From NCBI RefSeq assembly GCF_029541745.1, contig NZ_CP089746.1, positions 8,164,344 to 8,228,343 of the forward strand: 64,000 bases of DNA, written 5' to 3'. Under the pieces are notes generated by a model. That model ran no database searches. It saw only the letters and a program-made list of their open reading frames with translations, and was not told where the DNA came from. Position numbers and translations under genes: made by a program. The stretch comes from Streptomyces sp. LX-29. Its GTDB lineage: Bacteria; Actinomycetota; Actinomycetes; Streptomycetales; Streptomycetaceae. Below, in pieces: positions 50,519-58,871 of this stretch. The number at the start of each line of letters is the position of its first letter. Positions within the stretch are counted from its first letter, which is position 1.

Positions 50519-52642
50519 GTGCCGACCGAGGAAGAGCTGTTCGCGTCCGTTGACGCGCTGCTGGAGGAGGAGCCGCAGCTGCCGCCCCCGGCCGAGCGGG
50601 CAAGGCTGCGCGAGGCCGCCGGGATTACCCAGGCCAGGCTCGCGACAGCGATGAAGACGACGCTGCAGACGGTGAAGAACTGGGAGAACGGCCGCTCCGA
50701 GCCGCGCCAGCCGCGCCTGTCGGCGTACCAGCGGCTGCTGACCGGCTGGGCGGCGAAGTATCCCGCGCCCGGCGCCCCTGCTGTATCTGCCCCGGCCGTC
50801 GCGCCAAAGCCGGAGGTTCCGGAGACGTTCACCGGCCCGGCCGCGCCCGAGGCGCCCGAGGCGAAGGTCGCCGCGTCGGTGGAGGCGCCCGCAGTCCAGG
50901 CCGCCCCGGAGCGTCTCGCCCGTCCGGCCGCGACATCGCGCCGTCCGGTGGCGAAGAAGGCGGCCAAGCTTGCGACGGACCCGCGCTTTCCGCACGGGCC
51001 GCTCGCCGTGCTGGATGGCGACGGCTCCGCGTACGGCGTCGACGGGATCGTCCTCGACTGCCCGGCGACCACCGTGCCGGAGCTGGTGGAGTGGACGCTC
51101 AAGGAGTCCGGCCTTGGTGCCGCCAAGCTGAACCGCTACGGCAAGGACGCCGACCCGCTGATCGTGCTCACCGCCGCGGCCGCCGTGAAGCTCGGACTGC
51201 CGGAGCGCCTGGAGGGCCACGAGCAGCGCCGCTCCCTGCGCCTGCCGGAGGACCACCCGGTCGTCAAGCAGGTCGGACGCGCGAAGTGGCAGCTCACGCA
51301 GCGCGGGTTCGGCCCGTGGGCGCGGATCTACCGCAAGGCGCAGGGCCGCGACCGGCAGTGCGTGCAGCTGGCGATCCTGTCGTGGGACGCCCTCGATGAG
51401 CGGTCCTGGCCCGGCGTGGCGGAGATGGAGCCGGCCGACGTCGCCCGCGTCCTCGGGGCGTACGCCCAGCGGGTCATCACCCCGCGCGGCTCCACCGCCG
51501 TCTCCGGGCTGGAGCTGATGACGGCGCTGCGCCCGCCCACCAAGGCCGTGCAGGACTCGGAGACCGGCAACTGGGTCAGTGGCCACAACCCCGGCTCGTT
51601 GGGCACGGAGCCGATGGACCCGGCGCCGCCGGAGGCCACCCCGGAGCACCCCGTCGTCGTGAACAGCGGCTGGAGGGGCGGCTTCCTGAACGAAGAGGCG
51701 TACCAGTGGGTGCGGTCGGTGGACACGCTCACCGATGAGGAGTGCACGCTGCCCTTCGCGGTCGGCCTGGACCTGAACACGGCGTTCCTCGCCGCCGCGG
51801 CCCGCCTGGTCGTCGGCCTGTCCGGCCCGGACCACTTCCACGCCCCGACGTTCAACCAGAAGATCCCCGGCTCCTGGCTGGTCGACCTGTCCCACATCGA
51901 GCTGGACCCGCGCCTTCCGTCGCCGTTCACCCCGGACGGCACGCGCCCGACCGGCCCGGCTTGGTACCAGACGCACACCGTCGCCTACGCCCAGGAGCTG
52001 GGGTTCAACGTGGCTCCCATCGAGGCGTACCTGCGCCGGGAGACCGGCGCGTACCTGGACCCGTGGCACGACCGTCTCAAGGACGCGTACGTCGACACCC
52101 TCGCCGACCTCGGCGTCACCAAGGACCTCTCCGACGCGGAGTTCTTGGCGGCGATGGAGCGGCACAAGCAGGTCGACCCGGCCCTGGCCGCCGTCCTGTC
52201 CGCCATCAAGGCCACGGTCAAGGGCGGAGTCGGCAAGCTCCGCGAGCGCCCGCAGGGCAAGCATTACAAGGAGGGCGAGCGGTGGCCGGCCCTGGAACGC
52301 CCGACCTGGCGCCCGGACATCCGGGCCGCGGTCATCAGCAAGGCCCGGGTCAACATGCACCGCAAGCTGCGCAACATGGCGGCGATGACGGGCTTGTTCC
52401 CGCTCGCCGTGCTGTCCGACTGCGTCGTCTACCCGAGCCCCGGCGACAGCCCGCTCGACTTCCTCCCCTACGCAGCCTCGGGTAAGCCGCAGCCCGGCGG
52501 GTTCCGGCTCGGGCCCACACCGGGCCTGGCGAAGCTGGAGGGCGTCCAGGCGATGCTGTGGGCGGTCGACCTGATGGAGAAGGGCCTCAACCCGGCCCGC
52601 CACATCAAGGGCGGCGACGCCGTCTTCGACGAAGGCGAGTAA
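50519..52642 (+). CDS. tap: Telomere-associated protein Tap
   Basis: A 707-residue protein resembling Tap of Streptomyces linear replicons, which binds the 3' overhang left after replication and recruits the terminal protein. An N-terminal helix-turn-helix (residues about 25-65: LREAAGITQARLATAMKTTL, VKNWENGRSEPRQPRLSAYQ) is followed by an Ala/Pro-rich linker and a large conserved region (LGLPERLEGHEQRRSLRLPE, GFGPWARIYRKAQGRDRQCV, GLDLNTAFLAAAARLVVGLS). GTG 50519 was chosen for the ribosome-binding site GTGGAGGTG 8 nt upstream; GTG 50504 would place that site inside the gene. A small gene and tpg follow, the usual tap-tpg order. Confidence 0.88.
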   Translation: MPTEEELFASVDALLEEEPQLPPPAERARLREAAGITQARLATAMKTTLQTVKNWENGRSEPRQPRLSAYQRLLTGWAAKYPAPGAPAVSAPAVAPKPEVPETFTGPAAPEAPEAKVAASVEAPAVQAAPERLARPAATSRRPVAKKAAKLATDPRFPHGPLAVLDGDGSAYGVDGIVLDCPATTVPELVEWTLKESGLGAAKLNRYGKDADPLIVLTAAAAVKLGLPERLEGHEQRRSLRLPEDHPVVKQVGRAKWQLTQRGFGPWARIYRKAQGRDRQCVQLAILSWDALDERSWPGVAEMEPADVARVLGAYAQRVITPRGSTAVSGLELMTALRPPTKAVQDSETGNWVSGHNPGSLGTEPMDPAPPEATPEHPVVVNSGWRGGFLNEEAYQWVRSVDTLTDEECTLPFAVGLDLNTAFLAAAARLVVGLSGPDHFHAPTFNQKIPGSWLVDLSHIELDPRLPSPFTPDGTRPTGPAWYQTHTVAYAQELGFNVAPIEAYLRRETGAYLDPWHDRLKDAYVDTLADLGVTKDLSDAEFLAAMERHKQVDPALAAVLSAIKATVKGGVGKLRERPQGKHYKEGERWPALERPTWRPDIRAAVISKARVNMHRKLRNMAAMTGLFPLAVLSDCVVYPSPGDSPLDFLPYAASGKPQPGGFRLGPTPGLAKLEGVQAMLWAVDLMEKGLNPARHIKGGDAVFDEGE

Positions 52643-52729
52643 GGCGGCCGCGACCACCGACACCGGCATGACGCAGCCCCAGCCCCGGGCCAGCGCGGAC
52701 GCCGAACCGCACCGAAGGAGTCGTACCTG

Positions 52730-53122
52730 ATGAACACCCCCGACGCCCCGACCCCGCAGTGGCCCGTTCCCACCGCCCCGCCCACCCATGACCCGGCGCT
52801 GTTCGCGCGGGCGATGCGGGACATGCGCCTGACCTGGCGCGCCCGCGGCGTCCTGGCCGAACTCGCCACCGGCTACACCCCCGGGCAGGAGCCTACGGTC
52901 AGCGAACTGGTCTCCCTCACCCGCGACGAGCGCCTGGCCGCTGAGGGCCGCGACGCCTTCCGTAAAGCGGTCGGCGAGCTGCGCAGCCTCGGCTACCTCT
53001 CACCCGACGCCACCACGGCCTCCGGTGTGGGCGAGCGCCTGGTCGTGGACCTCGCCCCAGCTGCAGGCGCCCGCCTGATTCCCCAGCGTTACGGCCACAG
53101 CCTGCTCACGGACGGGAGCTGA
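52730..53122 (+). CDS. Small helix-turn-helix protein between tap and tpg
   Basis: A 130-residue protein with a Pro-rich N-terminus, then a winged-helix-like region resembling phage or plasmid replication regulators: MRLTWRARGVLAELATGYTP, PTVSELVSLTRDERLAAEGR, RKAVGELRSLGYLS. The ribosome-binding site is GAAGGAG. It is 87 bp after tap and 3 bp before the tpg start, so probably one transcript. It may help regulate or assemble the end-replication complex; this is inference from position. Confidence 0.6.
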   Translation: MNTPDAPTPQWPVPTAPPTHDPALFARAMRDMRLTWRARGVLAELATGYTPGQEPTVSELVSLTRDERLAAEGRDAFRKAVGELRSLGYLSPDATTASGVGERLVVDLAPAAGARLIPQRYGHSLLTDGS

Positions 53123-53125
53123 CCA

Positions 53126-53680
53126 GTGGGGGAGATTGAGGACGCTATCGAGCGGGCCGACCAGGAGGCGTTCACCCGGCAGCCGCCCAAGGGCCTGAAG
53201 GCCCGTATCAACTTCCTGGTGCGGCAGATGAAGACCACCAAGGCCGTCGCCGCCGAGCTCGGGGTCAGCCAGCGCTCGGTGGAGCGTTACCGCACAGGTG
53301 AGCGCAAACACCCGCCCAAGCCCATTGCCGACCGCATCGACGCCGCCGTACGCGCCCTCTGGCAGCCGAAGGTCCGAGGGCGCCACCGGAAACAGGCCGC
53401 CACCGCTACCGGCATCACCATCGAGACCCGGGCCCGGTTCGGCTACACCGCGCCGATCGGCACCACCGACGACGGCCGGATGCGCCGCCTGACCGTCCAC
53501 CTCCCCCCGGACTACGCCCGCCGTCTGCTCGACGCCCAGCAACAGGGCGCCACCGACCAGCAGATGCGTGACATCGTCGCCGAAGGACTGCAGGAGGTGT
53601 ACTTCAAGGACGGCGGACGCCGTGCCGCGGGCCTCGAAGTCGCCTTCACCGACATCGACTATTTCGACGTCTCCTACTGA
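53126..53680 (+). CDS. tpg: Telomere terminal protein Tpg
   Basis: A 184-residue protein matching Streptomyces Tpg, which becomes covalently linked to the 5' ends of the linear replicon and primes end patching. Characteristic segments: EDAIERADQEAFTRQPPKG, a helix-turn-helix TTKAVAAELGVSQRSVERYR, GERKHPPKPIADRIDAAVRA, ETRARFGYTAPIGTTDDGRM and the acidic end TDIDYFDVSY. Family length is 184-185 residues. The GTG start follows closely on the upstream gene. With tap it shows that the replicon is linear or derives from one. Confidence 0.92.
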   Translation: MGEIEDAIERADQEAFTRQPPKGLKARINFLVRQMKTTKAVAAELGVSQRSVERYRTGERKHPPKPIADRIDAAVRALWQPKVRGRHRKQAATATGITIETRARFGYTAPIGTTDDGRMRRLTVHLPPDYARRLLDAQQQGATDQQMRDIVAEGLQEVYFKDGGRRAAGLEVAFTDIDYFDVSY

Positions 53681-53903
53681 TCGGGCCGGGCTCGAGCGGC
53701 CGCCCGCCGCCGCTGTGAGTCGAAGCGTGGTGGTTGCCCCCAAGGCAGTGCTTGTTGTCGCTGGAACCCCACCGCAGCGGCGTATCTGGAGATCCCGCCG
53801 TTCGACGGGCTGGCCAGAGGCGTGAAGACGCGGGCAGTCGGTGACAAGCGGGGTGCCGGTGGCGGGCAGTGCGCTAATCCGGTGACAGCCATCGTGCCTC
53901 GGC

Positions 53904-54395
53904 TCAGCCGGGGTTTCGGCTACGTCGGATGACTTTGGTGGTTCCGGCGGGGCTGGTGTAGATGCTGGTCAGGTCGCCGTATTCGCCGCGCCTGGTGGCC
54001 TCGTCGGTCTTGTAGGCGAGGGAGTCGTTGATCCCCAGGGCCCGCAGGGCGACCAGGACGCGGCGGACGTCGTCCTCATCATGGTGGTTGACGGTGTAGA
54101 TGATCACGGGGCGTCGGGTGGGGTCTCCGTCGAAGCTGTTGCCGAGGGTTGCGACCTTGGCGCCGGGGCCGAGCTGTCCGGCTTCCACAGCTGTTTTGAT
54201 GGTGCGCCAGCCGGCGTCGAGGGCTCGGATGGGCAGGAACCACAGCCACTTTCCATAGGCGGTGGGGTGGGCGTCCGCATCGGGGTCCGGGGTATCAGGA
54301 GCGGTGGCCCACAGCCAAGGGGAGTCGGTGACGGTCGAGGGGACGCCGAGGGCCGGCGTGCGGGTGTAGGCCGCGCGGGTGTCGTTCATAGGCAC
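53904..54395 (-). CDS. DUF1917/Bles03-like protein
   Basis: A 163-residue protein. AYGKWLWFLPIRALDAGWRT, VEAGQLGPGAKVATLG and VIIYTVNHHDEDDVRRVLVA, then YKTDEATRRGEYGD, resemble the DUF1917 family (described as a putative phosphothreonine lyase-like fold). Biochemical function is not established. It is divergent from the pPIWI-RE operon across 49 bp and could be a regulator or accessory, but the family is also found elsewhere. Start at ATG 54395 or two codons later. Confidence 0.5.
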   Translation of the reverse strand: MPMNDTRAAYTRTPALGVPSTVTDSPWLWATAPDTPDPDADAHPTAYGKWLWFLPIRALDAGWRTIKTAVEAGQLGPGAKVATLGNSFDGDPTRRPVIIYTVNHHDEDDVRRVLVALRALGINDSLAYKTDEATRRGEYGDLTSIYTSPAGTTKVIRRSRNPG

Positions 54396-54444
54396 GAACG
54401 AACGTTATGTGGTGTAAGTCACGTTCCGGTTTATATGTGGCTGC
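54396..54444. promoter_or_regulatory. Divergent promoter region of the pPIWI-RE operon
   Basis: 49 bp between divergent genes, locally AT-rich (GTTATGTGGTGTAAGTCAC, GGTTTATATGTGG). GAACG and CGTTC form an inverted repeat with a 17-bp spacer. The nuclease gene has almost no leader, so its transcript may be leaderless or nearly so. Confidence 0.4.
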
Positions 54445-55623
54445 GTGGCTGTGAAGGAACGTGCCGACGCCCGCGTGCGGCGTGACCAGGCCCTGACCGC
54501 GTGCTGCATGGCGGCCGCGGCGGAGGGTGATGCGCTGCTGTCGTCTGCTCGCCGGGCAGCGTTGCTGATGGACTGCCTTGCGGTACTGCGGGCGGCCCAT
54601 CCACCCGAGCGCGCGGCACAGATCGGGATGGGGGAGTTCCGCAGGGGCCTGCACGGCCCGCTGGGATCACTCCTTCCACTCGCATCCGAGACTGCGGACC
54701 GGTTCGATGCGCTCCACCTGTTCGACGCACACGGTCTGGTCCGCGACGCCGTCCAGGATCTGTGCCGCGAACACCTTGTGCCGCAGGTGGCGCTTGAGCG
54801 GCACTGGTCGTGGGCACGGGTGCGGGCGGAGCAGGAGGAGCGGCGCCTGTACGAGATCCTGCGGCGGCTGTCCCCCGAGGAGTACCGGCGCGCACGGGCC
54901 CTGCTCGGGCAGCACCCGGCGGGCCCGGTACGCGAGCTCCGCAGGGCGTGGGACCGGCTGTGGATGCGGTTCGACTTCTTCGAAGCAGTCTCCGACTGGC
55001 CGTGGTGCCAGCTGGACGGCTGGTGGTACCCCTGCCCGCAGTGCCACTGGCCGATGCGCGTGGCACAGCATGCGACGACGGTCGAGGTGCGGTGCGAGGC
55101 CCACGCACCCCGCGGCGTGCACTACCGCCGCACCCTCAATCCTGCTGGTGCGGGACCATCAGAGCTGGTCGGCACGGGGAAGAAGGCAACACCCGTGCAA
55201 GGGCTGCCGGCCAGCACGGAACACCTGGCGCTGGCCCGCCCGGTGTGGCGCTACGGGGTCCTGCCGACACTGATGGAACTGCACCTGCGCAACGAGGTCG
55301 CCGACCTTCCGCACGTCACTGTGGAGATGTGGCCCGGCCAGCTGCGGCCGGACGAGTACGACCTGCACATCACGGTGGCGGTGCCCGGACGGCGCACACA
55401 GCACTTTCGGGTGGACGCCAAGGCATGGGAGTCGGTGGTCGCCCTCGGTGACGCGCTGATGGAACGCCAGCCGCCGCCGTACCCGCTGACGATCGTGCTC
55501 CCTGACCACCAAGACCGCGAGCGGCACTACCTCGCCACGCGGCTCCGCGGCCGCCGCATCACGGTGACCACCCTCACACGGCTGGTCAAGCGCATCAAGA
55601 CGGCATCCGGAGCGCCGCAGTGA
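54445..55623 (+). CDS. pPIWI-RE-associated restriction-endonuclease-fold protein
   Basis: First gene of a three-gene pPIWI-RE system (nuclease, helicase, PIWI). 392 residues: a helical N-terminus, a zinc-ribbon-like site with Cys197, Cys200, Cys217 and His220 (YPCPQCHWPM..VRCEAH), and a C-terminal PD-(D/E)XK domain with Glu279 (LMELHLRNEV), Asp306 (DEYDLHITVAV) and Asp324-x-Lys326 (FRVDAKAWESV). All three catalytic positions are present, so it should cleave nucleic acid. Predicted role: cut invading DNA once the PIWI-helicase complex has recognised it. It overlaps the helicase gene by 4 nt (GTGA). The GTG start is uncertain; no clear ribosome-binding site. Confidence 0.78.
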   Translation: MAVKERADARVRRDQALTACCMAAAAEGDALLSSARRAALLMDCLAVLRAAHPPERAAQIGMGEFRRGLHGPLGSLLPLASETADRFDALHLFDAHGLVRDAVQDLCREHLVPQVALERHWSWARVRAEQEERRLYEILRRLSPEEYRRARALLGQHPAGPVRELRRAWDRLWMRFDFFEAVSDWPWCQLDGWWYPCPQCHWPMRVAQHATTVEVRCEAHAPRGVHYRRTLNPAGAGPSELVGTGKKATPVQGLPASTEHLALARPVWRYGVLPTLMELHLRNEVADLPHVTVEMWPGQLRPDEYDLHITVAVPGRRTQHFRVDAKAWESVVALGDALMERQPPPYPLTIVLPDHQDRERHYLATRLRGRRITVTTLTRLVKRIKTASGAPQ

Positions 55624-58600
55624 GGCCCGAGGAGTGGGAGCTGAGGCGGCTGACGGTCGCGGTGCCCCTGGCGATCGCCGAGATGTACTTCGGCTTCCGC
55701 AACCCCCGAGGCGAGCTGGTCGTCCCGCTGGACCAGGCCTACATCTGGGCCGCCGCGCGCGTGGATCTGTGGGACCAGTGGCTCCGCCTGCCGCGCCGGG
55801 TGCGGGAACTGGCCGGCCGGTACTGGCATGTGCGAGAAGACGACCTGGCCAGCCGGGACACGTTCTATGCCATGGCCCGCGCCTACGCTGCTAGCCCGGA
55901 CGGCCTGTACCGCCTGCCGGAGGATGTACCGCCCCGGGAGGCCCGGTACCTGGTCGTGGCGCACGCACAAAATCCCCTGAAGCTTGCAAAGCAGCTGGTG
56001 AGCGAGGCCGAGGAACTCTTCCACCAGGCCCGTAGCCCGCTGCCCGTGGCCGGCCCTGGGCAGTGGTGCTTCGGCGGACGCGAACCCTCGGTGGTGACAA
56101 TCCCCGACAGCGAGAAAGACGCCCAGGTGCCTCCGCTGCGGCTGCGTACCGCCGCCTATCGGACCACCACGACGGTCTCCCGCAAGAAGGTGCTGCGCCT
56201 GGCGCGCCGGCAGGCGGCCGCCGACCCCGACCGTCACGGGTGGAAACCCGGCCTGCTGGCCGGGTTCTTCGACAAGCTCCTCGACGCCAATGACCGCCCT
56301 GTCACCCGCCTCGAGCTGCCCCCCGGAGCCATCAGAGTCCTCAACGCACCGACCGGCGTCGGCAAGAGCGTCCTGATGAACGCGATCGCCCCCCTGCTCA
56401 CCCAGCAGAGGCAGGGCCCCATCGCAGTGGTCGTCGGCCAGATCCACGACAGTCTCCGCGGCGCGGAACGCATCCAGGCGGACAACGACCTCGTCCGCCA
56501 GGTAGCCACCCAGCTCACCGCCGCCACCGGGGACCAAAGCCTGCGCATCGTGCCCCTGGTTTCCCCCTACCGCAGAGCCGAGCAGGCCGAGCGGGCCCTC
56601 ACCCAGGACCGCCAGGACCGCTTCGACCTGCTGGCCTACGGCTGTGACCTGTCCGCCTGGCTGAGCGACGGCCCGCCGGTGCAGCGCGGCAAGGAGCCCT
56701 GCCTGTCCCTTCAACCCATCGGCGACCCGGAAGGCGGCGAGGAGCGGTCGGGCCCTCACAGTTGCCCCCGTCTGGGCACCTGCGGCAAGTACTCGCTAAT
56801 CCGCGCCGCCGCCCAGGCGGACATCATCGTCACCAACCACCACAACCTGCTGCAGGGGGGCGTGCCGGTGCCGGTGGAAACCGACCAGGGCACGGTCCGC
56901 CGCATGAGCGTGCTCGAGTTCGTCATGCACCGCTGCCGTGTGCTGCTCGTGGACGAGGTCGACCACCTGCAAAGCAGCTGGTGTGACCTTGGCTCGGCAG
57001 AGTTCTCCCTGGCCAGCCGCGGCATGGGCGCCTCCTCCCTGCTGCTGGAGGTCGACCTGCAGCGCGAAGGACTCGGAGCCGGCACCGACCGGCGCGTGGT
57101 CAACGCCCTGCTCAAGGCGCGCGGCCTGGGCGAGCAGTTCCTCAACTACGTCCTGGACAACGAGCTCTGGCTCGATGGGGACGCCCAGGAAGAAGACCGC
57201 CCAGGATCCGGCTGGCACGTCCCCGGCGCCTGGGACCGCATCCTGCTCAAAGAGCTGCTCCAACTCGACGAGAACCAGCCGATCGACCCCGCCACCCACG
57301 CTGCCTTCCGCGCCATCTTCCCCGGCGCCGGCGAAAAGGACGCCCCCCAGCCGCACCTCGCCCCGCTCACACAGATCCTCACCAACGCGGTTAGCCGGGA
57401 CACCAGCGAGGATGAACTGCCCGTGCTGAAGGTGGAGCTCGACCGTGAACTGAAGAAACTGAAAATCCCCGAGCACCGGCGGGCCAAGGTGACCAACGCG
57501 CTGCTGGTGCGGTCCTGGCTGGGCTGTCTCCACCAGGCCCTGACCTACCTTAAATCCGTCGTCGCCGGGCTGGGCCCGCAGATGACCGCAGGCCGCGAAC
57601 TGGCCCGGGCCCTGGGCACCTTCACCCAAAGCGGCGCCCTGCCCTTCGGACCACTGGGCTTCCAGCTCTTCGGATTCAAAATCGACAAAAACCATCAGGG
57701 CGGCGGCCGGCTGACCGTGCAGTCGCTCGGCGGCGACCCACACACCGGCACCGTCCAGCTCGGCGGCACCATCGCGCTGGCTGCCGCCGGACTGGAACGC
57801 AGCGTCCTGGCCCTGTCAGCCACCGCGTTCTTCCCCCGCGCGGCCCGGGAACACCTGCACACCGAGCCCGCCTACGTGATGACGGACGCGACCCCCGGGG
57901 CGGTCACCGCCCTGCCCGGCAACGTGTCCGACTCCGACACCGAATGGAACCCCATCGTCATCGGAGGCCTGGAAGAAGCCCGCAAACCCGACCGCATCCG
58001 CGAACTCGGCGCCCGACTGTGGCAGGACCGTCTCTCCGAGCACCTGCGCGAACTGGAGAACAGCGACCCCGACCGGGCCAGGTCCATGGTGGTCTCCAAC
58101 TCCTACCGCCAAGCAGGACTGTTCGGCATCGGCATCGCCTCCGTGATCGCCGAGCCCTCCTGGATCGCCGTCGTCATCCCCAAGACCGGACCACCCCCCG
58201 GCCTGACCCTGCCCCCAGGGGTCGTCACCCTCACCATCGACCAACTCGAAGACCTGCCCTACACCCACCCCCACGTCAAAGTTGTCTGCGCGCCGCTCCC
58301 GCTGGTCGCCCGCGCCCTCAACATCCTCATCCCCGGCACCGACCGCTCCGCCCTGGCTTCGATCTGGGTGGGCCTGCGCCCCGTCGCCGACCTCCACTCA
58401 CCCGAGGCGATGTACGCCAGCATCAACGCCGCAGCCATCCACGCCGGCTGCCCCGGCCCCGACCCCGCCCGCATGCTCGCCCTCCAAAACCGAGCCGCAC
58501 GCAGGCACCTGCACACTCTGCAGCGCAGCGACCCCCGCTTCAGCCGCCTCCCACGCTTCCTCAAAACCGAGATCCTCGCCGGGATCCTCGTCGACCTCAT

Positions 58601-58871
58601 CCAGCTGGCCGGACGCGCCCGCCGCGGCGGCACCCCCGTACAGCTCTACCTCGTCGACAACTCCTTCTTCGACACCCGCCTCGGCTCCGACTTCCCCGGC
58701 CTGGTCCGCTCCTACTACGAGGGCCTCACCGAACACGAGCAGAACGCGCTGCGCCGGATCTACGGCTCCACCCTCACCGCCTGGCTCGACCTCGCGCACT
58801 CCACCGACACCTCCCACCTCACCCACGTCCCCCTGCCGCGCCCCACCACCCCCGACTGCGAAAGCGTCTGA
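55620..58871 (+). CDS. pPIWI-RE-associated DinG-like superfamily 2 helicase
   Basis: A 1083-residue helicase. The first 230 residues form an accessory domain. Walker A APTGVGKS is at about residues 243-250. Four cysteines (342, 361, 382, 388) precede ADIIVTNHHNLLQGG, as in XPD/DinG helicases with an iron-sulphur or zinc site. Motif II is LLVDEVDHLQS (about 442-452). Motif VI is IQLAGRARRGG. It overlaps both neighbours (4 nt with the nuclease, 1 nt with the PIWI gene), so the three proteins are probably made in fixed ratio. It is expected to unwind target DNA or R-loops for the PIWI protein. Confidence 0.8.
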   Translation: MRPEEWELRRLTVAVPLAIAEMYFGFRNPRGELVVPLDQAYIWAAARVDLWDQWLRLPRRVRELAGRYWHVREDDLASRDTFYAMARAYAASPDGLYRLPEDVPPREARYLVVAHAQNPLKLAKQLVSEAEELFHQARSPLPVAGPGQWCFGGREPSVVTIPDSEKDAQVPPLRLRTAAYRTTTTVSRKKVLRLARRQAAADPDRHGWKPGLLAGFFDKLLDANDRPVTRLELPPGAIRVLNAPTGVGKSVLMNAIAPLLTQQRQGPIAVVVGQIHDSLRGAERIQADNDLVRQVATQLTAATGDQSLRIVPLVSPYRRAEQAERALTQDRQDRFDLLAYGCDLSAWLSDGPPVQRGKEPCLSLQPIGDPEGGEERSGPHSCPRLGTCGKYSLIRAAAQADIIVTNHHNLLQGGVPVPVETDQGTVRRMSVLEFVMHRCRVLLVDEVDHLQSSWCDLGSAEFSLASRGMGASSLLLEVDLQREGLGAGTDRRVVNALLKARGLGEQFLNYVLDNELWLDGDAQEEDRPGSGWHVPGAWDRILLKELLQLDENQPIDPATHAAFRAIFPGAGEKDAPQPHLAPLTQILTNAVSRDTSEDELPVLKVELDRELKKLKIPEHRRAKVTNALLVRSWLGCLHQALTYLKSVVAGLGPQMTAGRELARALGTFTQSGALPFGPLGFQLFGFKIDKNHQGGGRLTVQSLGGDPHTGTVQLGGTIALAAAGLERSVLALSATAFFPRAAREHLHTEPAYVMTDATPGAVTALPGNVSDSDTEWNPIVIGGLEEARKPDRIRELGARLWQDRLSEHLRELENSDPDRARSMVVSNSYRQAGLFGIGIASVIAEPSWIAVVIPKTGPPPGLTLPPGVVTLTIDQLEDLPYTHPHVKVVCAPLPLVARALNILIPGTDRSALASIWVGLRPVADLHSPEAMYASINAAAIHAGCPGPDPARMLALQNRAARRHLHTLQRSDPRFSRLPRFLKTEILAGILVDLIQLAGRARRGGTPVQLYLVDNSFFDTRLGSDFPGLVRSYYEGLTEHEQNALRRIYGSTLTAWLDLAHSTDTSHLTHVPLPRPTTPDCESV

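Noticed and set aside
50456..52789. Long antisense frame across tap
   Set aside because: Gly/Arg/Val-rich composition typical of antisense in high-GC DNA; tap on the + strand explains the region.
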